A DNA stretch of 64,000 nucleotides from Chaunax sp. Z400. Taxonomy: Eukaryota > Chordata > Actinopteri > Lophiiformes > Chaunacidae. The notes under the pieces were generated by a model. That model was not told the origin of the DNA. It saw only the letters and a list, made by a program, of their open reading frames with translations, and did not search any database. Both the position numbers and the translations under genes were made by a program. The stretch spans positions 25,653,150 through 25,717,149 of the forward strand of contig CM075197.1 in the NCBI GenBank assembly GCA_037577475.1. Reading direction: 5' to 3'. Shown piece by piece: positions 11,741-24,480 of this stretch; the stretch's first letter is position 1; every line of letters starts with the position of its first letter.

Positions 11741-14370
11741 TCAGTGCTTGAGGGAGAAGTCCCCCGTGTTGAGACGGGGCCGAGGCAGGGCCCCAAACAT
11801 CTCTGTCCCATCGGTGGCTCCGGGGGCCAGCAGGGCCTTCATACTGGCGGCGATGTGCTCCAGGTCAGCGCAGCCCACCTGAAAGACAAAAACACACGGG
11901 GCTTAAAATCAAATGGAAATGTTTCATTAAGCTTCTGCTTTAATGTCTAATCATTTTTCCTCATTGTCTTACAAAATGTGGTTTTGACATTCTGAAATGT
12001 TACTGGTGAAACTGTTTGCACAGCACGACCTCACACGACCTCGCACAAATGTCACATTTGCTGTCACATGAGCTGGTGCAGCCGTCGTGGCTGTTAGTTG
12101 TGCATCAGAGTGCTGAGAACTGAATTGTGTCTTTGTCTTCAGACGGCGTGGGACGTGTCGGGATCAACTGACCCCAACAAAACATAAAAACAAACTAACT
12201 AACAATTAACCAACCGTTAATCTGTAATTCTTTGTCTCTCTCTTTTTTCAGGCTGTCTGCTTTTGAATATAAAGCATTGTGATGGAAATTAGCAACATAT
12301 TTTAAAGTTAATGAGTATATTTGATGGAATCACATTTATTCACCATGTGGGCGACACACAGACAAATTTGACCACTTCTGCCTTTATATTTAGGGGTTTG
12401 TTGATGATGCTAAAAATGCTTAATATCACCAAAAAAAAAAGGTTTCTTGAAAGTTTCCTGAAACAATACTAACAGTTTCTAAGTTACAGTTTTTGACTGA
12501 TACATTCGCCCTGCATGTTATACCCCAGAGGAAAAAGCTCAGTATTTATGATCCACTGAACTAACTAGCTATATGTGTGGATTTGACAGAAGGATTCATG
12601 CACTCTGAAGGACCTCTCATGTTATCAGGAACATTGTGCAACCGTTAGTGTTGTAAATTATCTCTGTTTGACAGAAACTCTGTCTCTGTCAGCTCTTCTG
12701 ACCCATAGAAAGGTCACTCTTTGATAAATCTACTGTAAAGTCACTATTTCTGACTTTATTACCCGTTTTCTGTTTTCATCGTCATTTGTCTGTTTATTGG
12801 TTAGTTAGCAGAACATCTTAAAAAAAGTCCTGAACAGATTTCAGGCCCTTAGAATGAGGAAGAGATGATTCGATTTTGAGGCAGATTCAGATCAAGGTGA
12901 GATTCTAGGACATTTTCTGCAGCCTTGGTTGAAATGTGCGATCTTCAAATACTATTAGACTTTTTCCAGTGACGAGATTTTTTTTCAGAGTAGCAACTTG
13001 GGATCTTCTGGAATTCTGGAGACTTTATTTTACACCGTAGGAGCTGCATGGAGTCATTTCTTGTTGGCTGTCCGTTGTTTTTTTTACATCTTAAAACAAG
13101 CCTCCAACTCGAGTTTAACACAGAGGCCCCAGGATGCACCTCTGTATGCATACCTGCAGCTGTGTCCTTTATCATTTACGGATACATACTCACCCTTTCT
13201 CCACTGCTGCCGTCTCCTTGAGCCGATCTGCTTCCCCTGCAGCCCCACACGGGCACAGACACAGGCAGCGAACGCGCCAGAGCCATCAAGTTGGCTTGAC
13301 GGGATGCAGACTGACCCATAGCCATGCCACGCGATGGAGGAGGAGCCTCCTCACTCAAAGAGCCTGGGACGGGGAGAAGAATGGATGTGAATAACGAATC
13401 AATGTGACTACTTCCAGTCGGCGCAGCCAAACTCTTACCATCAGTGCTCTCCTCCTCCCCGTCGGACTCAAAGAACGGCTCACAGTCGCGGGACAGAGAG
13501 TCCTCGTCCATGGAGAACACACCTGAAGCAAAATTAGGATCAATCATCAGAATCCAATCAGGTGAGAGCGTTTAAAGGCAGGTTAACTTCACGACTCCTC
13601 ACCGGCACTTTCATTCTCATACGGTCTCCTCTCATCCATGTCCTCCTCCTCTTCCTCGTCCTCACACTCTTCTTCCACGTCCAAAATCCCAGACGTCTGC
13701 CTCCCCCGTTCGGCCTCCATCGCAACTTTCTCCCGCTCCATCTCTCCGTTGCCGTTCTGCCCGGCGCCCTGCCCGGTGGAAGCTCCTGAGCTGTAGATTG
13801 ACGGGTAGCTTTGGGAATACAGCCTTCCATTGGGACTGACTCCACCCACCCCGCCGTCTCCTGTAAAACTCTAAACCACGACAGAAAAAAACAAAAAAAA
13901 AGATCCAACTTGCTATGGATGTGAACATTTTGAATGAGTGTCACAGCAGCTGTAAGCAGCAGATGCAGGTCACTCACCCCCCTGTGCCCAGGCTCCGGGG
14001 TCAGGTCTACCACCAGCTTGGTTCCTCCCTCTCCTCCTGACTGCCGTGTGTGCTTCTGGGCTGTTAGCATGGTGGTGGAGTGAAGCACGCCGATGTCGTC
14101 CATGTAGCGGCGCACCGACTCGGCCAGAAACCCCTGGCCCCATACGTTGTAGGAGAAATCACACTCCTTAGGAAAGGCACTGCTGCTCTCACGTTTCCTC
14201 CTCCCATCTCCTTCTCCAGCCGACAACCGGAACTTCTTACAGGCTGTGAGTATGGCCAGGTCGCAGCCAGACTTCTGGCAATACGTTTCTGCGGCAGAAA
14301 GTAGCGCCAGCCAGCTCTCTTTGTGGTTGTCTGGGATCTCAGGCTCAGATGACTGGGTGATGGAGGCCAT
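11741..14370 (-). CDS. akt1s1: Proline-rich Akt substrate of 40 kDa (PRAS40), mTORC1 inhibitor
   Basis: Exons on the minus strand: 14370-13978, 13870-13603, 13522-13439, 13363-13194 and 11878-11741; 350 aa, longer than the human protein (256). PRAS40 binds Raptor and restrains mTORC1 until Akt phosphorylates it. Visible marks: a helical N-terminal part with ESWLALLSAAETYC; an acidic stretch (EEECEDEEEEEDMDE); a TOS-like FSMDE at residues 223-227, which docks Raptor; ARSLPVSVPVWG around Ser280, equal to the mTORC1 site Ser183 of human; and near the C-terminus LPRPRLNTGDF, where Thr343 is in the Akt consensus RxRxxT (human Thr246). Exon 2 begins at the acceptor tttag|AGTTTT; the nearby tacag site would break the frame. 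The gene is head-to-head with tbc1d17, as in human. Intron 3 (75 bp) stays open in frame. Confidence 0.93.
13871..13977 (-). other. akt1s1: akt1s1 intron 1 with competing acceptors
   Basis: Read on the minus strand, this 107-bp intron ends in a strong T-rich tract and tttag. A second AG (ttacag) lies 10 bases into the exon; using it would shift the frame and lose the acidic region, TOS motif and Akt site. The upstream AG is therefore the productive one. Confidence 0.6.
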
Positions 14371-15340
14371 GATGGTACTAAGTGTTTACAGCTATTCTGA
14401 GATGGGCTGAGTTAATGAGATAAATGAGGAATGCTGATGATGAAGAGTTTTGAGGTTTGGATTGATTAGAAGGGGAAACCAAACTTAGTACAGTATTGAC
14501 AGGAAGCTTTGGTGGCTTGGGTTCATCTGATTTTGCTCAAAAAAAGTTTCTTCTGCCCTGCTGGTGTACGGGTTAGTTTATGCACTGGTGACAAAGGAGG
14601 GGGAAATACTGATCAATCAGGCAGAGAGGCACTGGGTGACTTGAAGATATGATATACTGGGTGGTGTCCTTACACACTGGGGAGCCAGGGGAGAGAAGAG
14701 ATGTAGGCAAGTTGCTGGTGGTACCTAGAAAAAAGAAAAAATCAAGGTTAGGTACTAAACTTCAGAGACACTACTTGTAAATGAGAAGCTTTATAATCAG
14801 ACAGTGATTTGCTATTAAAATATGTGCACATAATTATAAAAACAACTTGTTAAAGCTAACCTGTCCAATAACTGCCACAGTCCTCACCCCCTCTAAGAGC
14901 TGATTGACACCAATCTATGCTAACTACTGTTGCTATTACCGACAGTAGTTAGCATATCATGTATTGAGCCGCTTTCCTGCCATCTCTGCAATGATTTCTG
15001 TCTCATTTTCAACTACATGCTTTTCTGTGCTGTCGCTGCTGCAGCTGTTGTTGATGATCTTGTTGTTTATTGAAAGCACCTCATGATGGAACCACATTTC
15101 ACCTCCATTTTTCAGGCGTTAGCAGGAGCCGAGACGCACAAGTAGAAAAAACAGAGACGATAAAAAAAATGTCCACCTACCTGTTCAGTTTCTTTCCTCT
15201 ACGTTGCCGGATGTTAATCAATCCTGAACTTACTTAATTTTTCTCTTATGTATTCTGCCTTCTTCTACAGTGTCTCTCCCCTAGCTAGGCTCGACACCAG
15301 CAGCAAGCTAGCAGTGATTATTGAAGGCATTTCCGGTTAG
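14371..15340 (-). promoter_or_regulatory. akt1s1: akt1s1 5'UTR exons, UTR intron and probable promoter
   Basis: On the minus strand the ATG exon can begin at 14724, after a long pyrimidine tract and ctag. A noncoding first exon ends at 15181 with a good donor (ACAG|gtaggt) and probably starts between about 15250 and 15340. The UTR intron would be 14725-15180. No TATA box is obvious. Confidence 0.5.
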
Positions 15341-16893
15341 GAATTTCAAACTAAAAGTCATGTACATGAACAGGTTTTGTGTTGCACAGATTCAAAGGTA
15401 CAAGTTGATAAAATCTAATAATATAATGATAAAACATTAATTGTTGATGATGTTGTTGCCGTTAGATTCTAATTTTATACATGTACCGAATTTTATTAGA
15501 AGAAGAAAACAAATTTCCAATAGTTTATTAACTTGAATTGTAATTTGTTATTATTTCAATATGCAGGGAATGACTTTTGCTCCCTAAAAACAAGTTGAAG
15601 ATATTGAAAATATTTATTGAAATAAATATTGTCATAAAGATTAATATCTAGATATGTTTAACCTTTGCATGAGGTTGTTTCAGTTTTAGCAGCAGCAGTT
15701 CTCCGGTATGGCAGTGGCAGTAATAGTGGGTTAAGCAAAGCTAGTTCATACAGTGAGTTCTATAGCACATTTCATACACGCAGCTGACATTAAAGAAAAA
15801 TATGTGATTTTAGTAATGAGGACCTGTGGCCACAGAAAATGGGATAATGTCTTAAGCCTTCTTTTAATTTGAAGGCTGGTGACGTCGCTCTCATCCGGTT
15901 TCCTTTCCGTTAGCTCTGACTAAGTTGAAGCTGCTCTGACGTCAGCTGTTTACTGACTTCCAATCTAACGCACGTTGTACACGTGACTAAGGACTGTGGG
16001 CGGGCTCGTACGCGACGTGTTCTCGTGCACGTGTACACCCCAACAACGCTGAAACCCACCTATCATCAGGTTTCATACTAAAAGAAAAGAAAAACAACAA
16101 TTCATTGACTCTGTCGTATACGTAAATGTGGAGCTAAAACTAGTGTTGTAAAATATAGAAGCAACATTGTTTCATTTATTATTGTTCAAGATAAACATTA
16201 CAAAAATCACATCTTATCATTAAAAAAAACGAATTCTACTTTCTGTCTGTCTATATTGTTTGTAATTCAGATAAACATATGTTACGTATTTTTACATGAA
16301 CTGTTATCGCTGTGTTAAAACTGAATAATGTTGTATAACTGGTGCTGTATATTGAATAATGTTTGGTTTCACCAACATGGGATGATTTTTTTTAAAAACG
16401 GGAACATCACCCAAGGGGCAAGTTCAGTTCATGTCTAAAAACACGTGCTGTGTGATATGTGATGCATTGCAATTCACACACCTGCAAGAAACACTGCGCT
16501 TCTGAACATATGTGATAGTTGGAAAATACAAAAAAACTCTCACTTTAGTTATCACCGCCTGTGTTATTATGTTTGTTATCTTTTCAGCCATGATTATCCC
16601 CTCTGCACAATAGCTTGTATTCATACAATTACAGTTCGATTTTGCGGGGGCTGGAGGGGTTTGCCTGGTTTCTTCTCGCCCTGTCTGTCATGACGCTGGT
16701 GGAGAATTGTGTTAACCGCAACCCACTGGCCATAATTAGAAATTACATCAGATATACCACTTCTGGTTAATACTTTCAAAATAAAGGTGTGTCGCGAAAC
16801 TGAAGCAAACAAAAACTACTATAAACTGAAATTATTATATATAATTAATCAGTTAATTATTTGTGGTATTCTTTTGGGGGGAAACGACATAAA

Positions 16894-16933
<40 letters not shown>

Positions 16934-16990
16934 AAATACTTAAAATCTACAATAACCATTCATAAAAACACAATGCTGCTGATTTTTTTA

Positions 16991-17038
<48 letters not shown>

Positions 17039-17168
17039 TCTCTGTTATGGTCTGATTGGTTTCCGTTCCTTCCATGACGTCTATTATGGGGCGGGTCTTT
17101 CCGTTAGAAGGAAGTATGACGTAACGTTTGTTATGGAAGAACGAGTTCGAAACAGAGGTGAAGGAAGA
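15341..17168. promoter_or_regulatory. Bidirectional intergenic region between akt1s1 and tbc1d17
   Basis: No coding exon. The central part (15880-16035) has a perfect CRE (TGACGTCA, 15937-15944), two CACGTG E-boxes (15980-15985 and 16028-16033), the first in the context TCACGTG on the minus strand, and a GC box (gggcggg, about 15999-16005). Near tbc1d17, 17070-17125 has another GC box, an ETS-like aggaagt and a CRE-like tgacgtaa; this is the likely tbc1d17 core promoter. Two TA microsatellites lie between. Confidence 0.5.
16896..17036. repeat. Two (TA)n microsatellites
   Basis: TA tracts at 16896-16931 and 16992-17036, separated by 60 bp. They sit 100-240 bp upstream of the first tbc1d17 ATG and may vary in length. 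Confidence 0.95.
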
Positions 17169-20100
17169 ATGGAGCAAACCGAGGATTACAAGGTATGTGC
17201 AAGTATTTATTCTATTTTACTGTCAGTGTTTAGATTTGTGGATGTTACTGACTTTACTCCAACTCGACTGTTACAGTTTGGACGGAACGATTCGGGCTTG
17301 TCGGTGTTAGTCAGCTGTTTAACACTTTAAGCTAGCTGTCGGTGTACAATAGCGTCCGATGATATGAAGTAGCTCATTTCAGCTAACAAATATGTTACCA
17401 TGTGGATATAAGACGTACGTGTGGTGTGTAGCTAGTCGTTAGCTGTACATATAACCGTGCGGGTTTTCAAATGTGTTAGCAAAGTGAAGTCTAGCTAAGT
17501 TTTGTCAAAGTAAACTCAAGTTGACTCAATTGCACTAACTAACCTGGCAGAGCAGCCATAATGTAATCATGTGACGTGCTTCTGTCAACTGTCTGGTATG
17601 CAGGACACCTGTCACAACTAAGATCCAGCCGTCACGCAAGGCGATTTAGGCCGATGGAAATTTTTACATCTGTCAACAAGAGTTGTTGGAGGAAATGTTT
17701 TTTCATATAAATTTGTGCTGGTTTTCTTCCTCCACAGCTGATATTTGAGAAGGAGGGCGTGTACCTCCACACAAATGCCAAGAGGAGTGTCCAAAGCACA
17801 TCCAAGCCAGGGTTCATCCGGATTGTGGAGCGGGTAAACAAATCTGTGTTAGTCAAGGTTGTGGAGAAACGGAGGGGAGTCAAAAACACTGAATTATTAT
17901 TAACCATGTCTTTGTTTTAGGCTGGGGTGCCCGCTTTGGAGTGGAGCCCGCTTGAAGAAGAGGGTCGCGGTGCCCCTGCTGTATTCTACACAAAAAGGGT
18001 CAGTAACCGTCTGTTTGCTACACATGAAAAGGAAAACAATGTAGGTGTTTTTCTTTTCTATTTGAAATATGAATCTCATCAATTAATTAGGATGGAGAAG
18101 AAGGAGAGGAGGACGCAAACTTCGACCCTGGGTATGAGCCAGACTGGGCTGTTATCAGCACTGTGAAGAAAGATCGAGAAAACATCCCCGTCAGTAATAC
18201 AGGTGCAGTTTACGCTTCTTTCACTTTGGGCAAACGACTATGTCAAGAAAGGATGCAAGAAACTAAATGTCGTCTCCTCCTCCTCCTCCTCCTCCTGCAG
18301 ATCAATGGTCTTTCTCTCTGCCTCTCTCGGAGCTGTACTCTCTCCGAAGGGCTCGCTTCTCCTTGGGTCGGAACTTCCTCGTGCTGACGAGTAGAGGAGG
18401 CCACCCGCTGCCTCCTCTGCACTTCCACAGAGGAGGAACCAGGGAGCTGCTGAGGGCGTTACAGCGTTACATCATCCTGGACCAGTAAGTATCATCATCC
18501 TAATTGTGGCAGCAGTTTCTGTCATACTGAAAGCATTTTAGAATTCATCTCCTGACAGCTGACGTAGATTTTCAGATGGAGCTCAGCTGTCACATGAGTG
18601 TGTGTGTGTGTGTGTGGGGGGGGAACACATCTCATGGTTTCTGTTGTCGTCACCAGGTCACCAGTTGACGGGCGTCTCTTCCTCGCCTACCCTCATGACT
18701 CAGGTGCTCTCTCTCAGTCCTTTGATAGGCTGCAGCTCTTTGATGACGGAAGCTCAGATCTGGTTTCGGTAAATTTTTTTTTAGATGCTTTTATTTTTAA
18801 TTGAAAGAAATATGCCATAATAATGTTGGTAGTAATGCTGCAACAGAGCTAGGACTGGGGAATATAACTAATATATCAATATCGTGATATGAGACTTACT
18901 TGTCAATGCACAGCTTGAATCTATCATAAAAATACAATCAGAAGCTTTTTTTTTTTTGTCAAAAATGTAATCATATTTGATTTTACCCTAAACGGAGCAG
19001 ATTTATCTTAAAATTCTCAATATTAGTTTTCTGATTAATACCAATAACTCCATGTTTTCAGTTTCTGCAGCCCAGTCCGGTGTACAAGCATAAGCCTGTT
19101 TAATTTCATGCAAACTGACTGAACCAGTATTTATGAGATGTAGGTTGAGAGAGTTAACAGCATGTGACTAGTTAGCATTAGCCCCCCAGGATAGCCAATC
19201 AGCTCGGCGCCACAGGGTGGTGCTTCCCTGTGTTTTGTTGCCAGTCATTAGAATTTAGAGTTATGCACACAGCAAGGCTACACTTCTTCTAAGCAGCAAC
19301 CACAAGAGAGAACTAGCAGTAATGAGTTAGCTATGCCGGCTAACGTTATATGACACACTACAATACTTGAGTAAGAATCGTCATTTAGATCCACTCCTGT
19401 TTGCCCTGTTCAGTTACTGCAGTATGATGATCAGAGAAACTCATCACTTGTGTTTCACTTGACAGAAACCCATCATTTTTTTAGCAAGGCTTTTATTGTG
19501 AAAGGGTCGCAGGTGTCCTTCCACATCTGAAATCTAGCTACTGCCGTCTTTTCTCAAGCTGCACCAGTCTTATTGTATTTTTAATTTTGATGTTAAACAT
19601 TAGAAGAAGGAAAGTTGTGCGAAATAAAAACAGGATGTGTCACAGTTGTCCTGATGGTTTGATCCTATTTACTCATTATTTACTTATTCAACAAGTAGTG
19701 GTCAAAATCTGCTACATCAGCCTGTTCTAGTGTTTGATGTCATATTAAACCGGTTTGAGCCAAACATGAACTGAAACATCATATCGAGGTTGTTGTGGTT
19801 CTCGTCCCAAGTAAAAATCATTTATTCCTGTTTGTGGTTTTCTTCTCTTCTTCTGCCTGAACAGAGATTTATTCAGGACCCGTACGCCACGACATTTGGT
19901 GGATTCTCCAAAGTCACCAATTTCTTCAGGGCGGCTCTTCGACCTCCAGATTCCCCGGCATACTCTCGTGTTTCTCAGGATCCCAGTTTGCCCTCCCAGC
20001 CGGATGACGAGCCCGGCTTCGAACTCATCACCTGTGTAAGAGAAGGAAGCAAAGAGAGCTCTTAGAGCACACAGTCAGAAACATGGACATTAAAGATTCG

Positions 20101-20748
20101 ATGTTTGTCTGTCTTTCCATTAAGGGGATGGAGCTCGGTCCCAGACCAGATGTAACCAGGGGACGACCTCTGGACAAATGGCGGGAGTTTCTGGACCCAA
20201 AGGGCCGAGTAAAGAACCCAGAGAAGGTCAAAGAGTTGGTGTTTAGAGGGGTAAGACTGTAAATACAGTACAAAGGATATCTGGTTTACTGTTTCAGCCC
20301 TCTGTCTACCACATGTACGTGTTTTAATACCATTCTTGTCTTCCAGGGCATCACGCCATCCCTCAGGAAGGAGGTGTGGAAGTTCCTGCTCGGCTTTTAT
20401 CCATGGAGCAGCACAGCCAAGGAAAGAGAGGACATTCTGCGCTTCAAAACGTTAGTGTTTTCACTTTGAGATGGTTAACACACTCATGTCTTTACCGTAA
20501 ATATGACGCTAGAGCTGGTAGCCGCTTAGCTTAGAGATTCTAGATAGACAACCGGCTAAGAAATAGTGTCGCTCAAACCTCCGGTAAAAGAACAAATTGT
20601 CTTTTTTTCCTACTTTTAACAGTTTTTATGTACATTAAACGGCAACATGTAGCATGTTTCATCAGTGAGATTTAGAGACGTTCCCAGGCTAGTCGTTTCA
20701 CCCCGTTTGCTTTTTTTTAAAGCTAAGCTAACTGACTGTCTGCTGTGG

Positions 20749-20779
<31 letters not shown>

Positions 20780-23700
20780 ATAGATAGATAGATAGATAGA
20801 TACTAATGGTTCCATCATGGTATTAGTTGTGTCCTGTCTCTCAGCAGACACGGACAGGACCGGAGAGAGACTGACATGTTTGTTTGTTTGGGGTTTTTTG
20901 TTTCCGCTCTGCATCTGGTGTAAATTCTTGACAGTTTAAGCTAGCTGGCTACTTTTTAACCTGCTCAGCAGGTGGCTAGCTAACAAAATAGCGTCTTCTG
21001 AGAGGAGGCGTACTACACAGCCTGCAGAAAGCAGATCGATGTGTATACGGATCAGAAGTGCCTGAACAGTGCTTAGATTTCACCTGATGCCCGTCTGTGT
21101 CTGCAGGGACGAGTACTTCAGAATGAAGGTGCAGTGGAAGTCAGTCAGCGAAGAGCAGGAGATGAGGAACTCCCTCCTCAGAGGATACAGAAGCCTGATA
21201 GGTCGGCTCTGCAGTCTGTCAAAAACAACAACAACACATACGATCGTATCAGTCGTCCGCCTTCGTTAAATGTTGTTTGTTCTGTCCTGACAGAGAGAGA
21301 CGTGAACCGGACAGACAGACACAATACGTTCTTCTCTGGGAACGACAACCCAGGCCTGACTCTGCTTCACGATGTGCTGATGACGTACTGCATGTACAAC
21401 TTCGATCTCGGTTTGTATTTCTGATTTGTTGGCAAACAGAGGCCTTCAAATACGAACATGCATGGTCAGTTAATGTGTCGACGAGTGCTTAGCATTTATA
21501 ATCCCTTATGAAATGAGGAGGTTCATATTTTCTGTGACTTTTAAAGGATGTTTATACGTTTCTACTGATCATTTCGGCCGATGTATCCATGTCACTCTGA
21601 CGCCTTTGTTTCCATTCATCCAGGTTACGTCCAGGGGATGAGCGATCTCCTCTCTCCTGTGCTGTTCGTCACCCAGAACGAGGTGGAGTCCTTCTGGTGT
21701 CTGACGGGTTTCATGGAGCTGGTGGTGAGTAGAAACTTCTCTCTTCTGAATTAGTTCAGCTTCAGTTCTCTTCCTCTGCTCGTCTTCAGTCGAGGCATCA
21801 GAGGTGATTCGGAAGCTGTGGACAGGAACGGCAACACAAAACAAACAGGAAGTTTGACTCAAACTGTTCCTGCTTAGTGAAATGTTTCCTGCAAAATGAC
21901 TCAATGCCTCATCGGTAGTTCTAAATTTCTGTCAGTTTAATTGTTTTATTGGATGTCTTTCAGTTTGATCTTTGTTAAGGTCTCTAACAGAATACATGTC
22001 TGTATGAGGGGAGATTAAATGGATTGTTTTCCTGTTTATCTGTGCAGCACCAGAACTTTGAAGAGTCTCAGGAGGCCATGAAGCAGCAGCTCCTTCAGCT
22101 CAGTATCCTGCTGAAGGCTCTGGACCCGGAGCTGTGTGACTTCCTGGGTGAGTCAGCTGATACTCATCCAGTGAGACTGGAGAATCAAGAACAGCCAATG
22201 AGAGGCTTTTTTTAGTATAATGCAGGTTTTACATTAGAATCTATAAATCTATACATTTACTGCAGGTGCAAGTTCATGAACGTCTCCTGTAAAATGTGTT
22301 GAAGGCTTGACTCTTGATATTGCATAGTTACAAAGAGCACAATCTTCTTTTTTTTTTCTTTTTTTGTTTTGTTCATTATATTAAAACAGTCTTTGTTCCG
22401 TCAGACTCTCAGGACAGCGGCTCCCTCTGCTTCTGTTTCCGGTGGCTTCTCATCTGGTTCAAGAGAGAGTTTCCCTTCGAGGACATCCTCACGTTGTGGG
22501 AGGTGAGGGAACCGTCGCTGCATCGACTCAAAGACATTTTTATATAACGCTGAAGAAGAACAACACGTGAAGCTTATTTCACTCCTGTTTAAAGCGTGAT
22601 GGTTTGTGTAATAGTGTGTCTTATCTAATGTACAGGTGTTGCTTTATAAGATGCTTCTTTCTTTTTTTTTTTACGTCTTCAGGTCCTCTGGTCTCGTCTT
22701 CCGTGTGACAACTTCCACCTGCTGATCGCCTGCTCCATCCTGGAGTCCCAGAGAGGAGAGCTGATTGGCTCAGACCACGACTTTAACACTATTCTGAAAG
22801 TGTGTATTCTCTATATATATGTGTGTGTGTGGAGTTCAGTCATCTATAAATGTCCTCATCTTCCTTCATGAACCTGCTTTGTGAATTCTCTGCAGCACAT
22901 TAACGAGCTGACGATGAAGCTGGACGTGCAGACTGTTCTGTGTGACGCAGAGGCCATCTACCTGCAGCTGGTTCAGTGCAAGGTGAGAGACGGGGGTGTC
23001 CTGGGCCGGCAGGGTCCATCGTGGAGTCGGTGCTGTGATCTCAGGGTACCTTCACACCTAAACTGTTTCGGTTCAGACGTTTTAAGATGATCCAAACTAA
23101 GCGGTCGTTTACACGACGACCGATTCACCCAAAAACGGAAAACCTTCTGTCGCCTTTTGGCCGTCCGTTTACTTTTTTAGATAAAAATGTGGAAAACGTG
23201 AATGAAATTTGCAAAACATATACCTTAAATGATATTTAATGTATTTATTTCTATGCATAATTATGCTCTACTATAATAGAATCTTTTTCAATAAGTTCTT
23301 ATGATATGTTTACTTTGTTTGTTCCTCTGATTTTGCTTCTGCAGGATCTAAATTGTTGATTGCAACTTTTTCCCATTTAAAATCCTCCAGCATTTGCAAT
23401 TTCCAATATATCCATCAGAATCCCTTTAGAGTCCGGTCAGATCTGTGCCTCTCTAGTGTTTAGAAGTGGATCAACTGCATTTCAAACGCATGGAAAAAAT
23501 CCACAAGTTGAAACCAAACTGTTGAACTTTTCAGGATTCGCACAAACAAAGATGGAATCCAGACTTAGATGATGGCAGTTCTTCGTCTCTGTCATGCATT
23601 ATCACTTGAATTTGACGCCTCCTCTCCTCCTCTGCCTGCACAGGAGCTTCCTCTCAAGGTGCAGCAGGTTATGGGTCTCTACGTGCCCCCCAGCTCTGAG

Positions 23701-23823
23701 GACGACAGCTCAGACTCCCCGAGCAGCGAGTCAAACCTCCTCAGCCAATCGGAGGCAGGAGCTGCTGCTGCTGCTGCTTCTAGTCCAGCAGGAAGTCCCG
23801 CAGGAAGTCCCGCCTGTCCTTAA
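17169..23823 (+). CDS. tbc1d17: TBC1 domain family member 17, Rab GTPase-activating protein
   Basis: Exons: 17169-17192, 17738-17833, 17921-17998, 18091-18202, 18301-18484, 18657-18768, 19865-20035, 20125-20250, 20347-20450, 21107-21201, 21294-21410, 21624-21724, 22048-22147, 22405-22502, 22683-22799, 22896-22982, 23644-23823; 633 aa (human 648). It speeds GTP hydrolysis on Rab proteins in endosomal and recycling traffic and autophagy. The N-terminal half is the DUF3548/Rab-binding region (LIFEKEGVYLHTNAK; FHRGGTRELL). The TBC domain starts near residue 300 (GITPSLRKEVWKFLLG). It has the arginine finger IERDVNR (Arg373) and the glutamine finger YVQG (Gln410), so it should be catalytically active. 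It ends in a Ser/Pro/Ala-rich tail with six alanines. MEQTEDYK aligns with the human start; an in-frame ATG at 17133 would add 12 residues. Confidence 0.95.
20505..20801 (+). repeat. Interspersed repeat and (CAGA)/(GATA) microsatellite in a tbc1d17 intron
   Basis: The 20451-21106 intron carries the 'gcttagcttag', 'gaacaaattgtc', 'ccaggctagtcgtttcaccccg' and 'aagctaagctaactg' words of a fish interspersed repeat, followed by a CAGA tract changing to GATA (20753-20801). Confidence 0.6.
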
Positions 23824-24456
23824 AACCAGCAGCTCAGCTGGTGGACGGATGACAAGACATGAATGGAAGACATTTGTGTGTAAAGTAAAGAATATGAATG
23901 TTGTATAGGATCCAATGACAGGGAATGAAGACTGTTATTACTGTCTGTCAGGGGCAGGGGGCGCCGTTGATGTCGTTTTCCTTTAATGTTCCCATGAATA
24001 CAAGTGAAGATATTTAGAATTAAATATACTCTCATTGCTTTTTCTTTCTTTAAGTTCTCCTTTTTTCCATGATGCCTTTGTTTACATGTCCAGTGTCTCT
24101 GATGAAGAAGACTGCCAGGCTTTCTGCTCTTCATCCTCCTTTTGACGCAGCTATTTATCCACAGATTTTCTTTTTTTAATAATCGCGTTCATCTCCACCT
24201 TTTTTTCTCGCAGTTTGCTCTCAGCTCATTTTGCTAGGTTTGGTGCCGACTTCCCATGGCGTCACCTCGCTGCTGCTCCTGCAAAGGGAGGAAGATGAAG
24301 GCCCGAGTTCACTGACAGCACCTTGTTATTATTGTACGATGCCATTCCAGGTCTATGCAACGTTTTTGCATGCCTAGTTGTTTTCATTCATTGTATTTAA
24401 AGCCTTGTAATTATCTGTAATATCTCGTCACATCCTCATCCGCTGATCGTTAACCA

Positions 24457-24480
24457 AATAAATGGTTGAATCTTAATAAA
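24457..24480 (+). terminator. tbc1d17: Paired polyadenylation signals of tbc1d17
   Basis: AATAAA at 24457-24462 and again at 24475-24480, about 640 bp after the stop codon. The transcript should end shortly after 24490. Confidence 0.65.
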
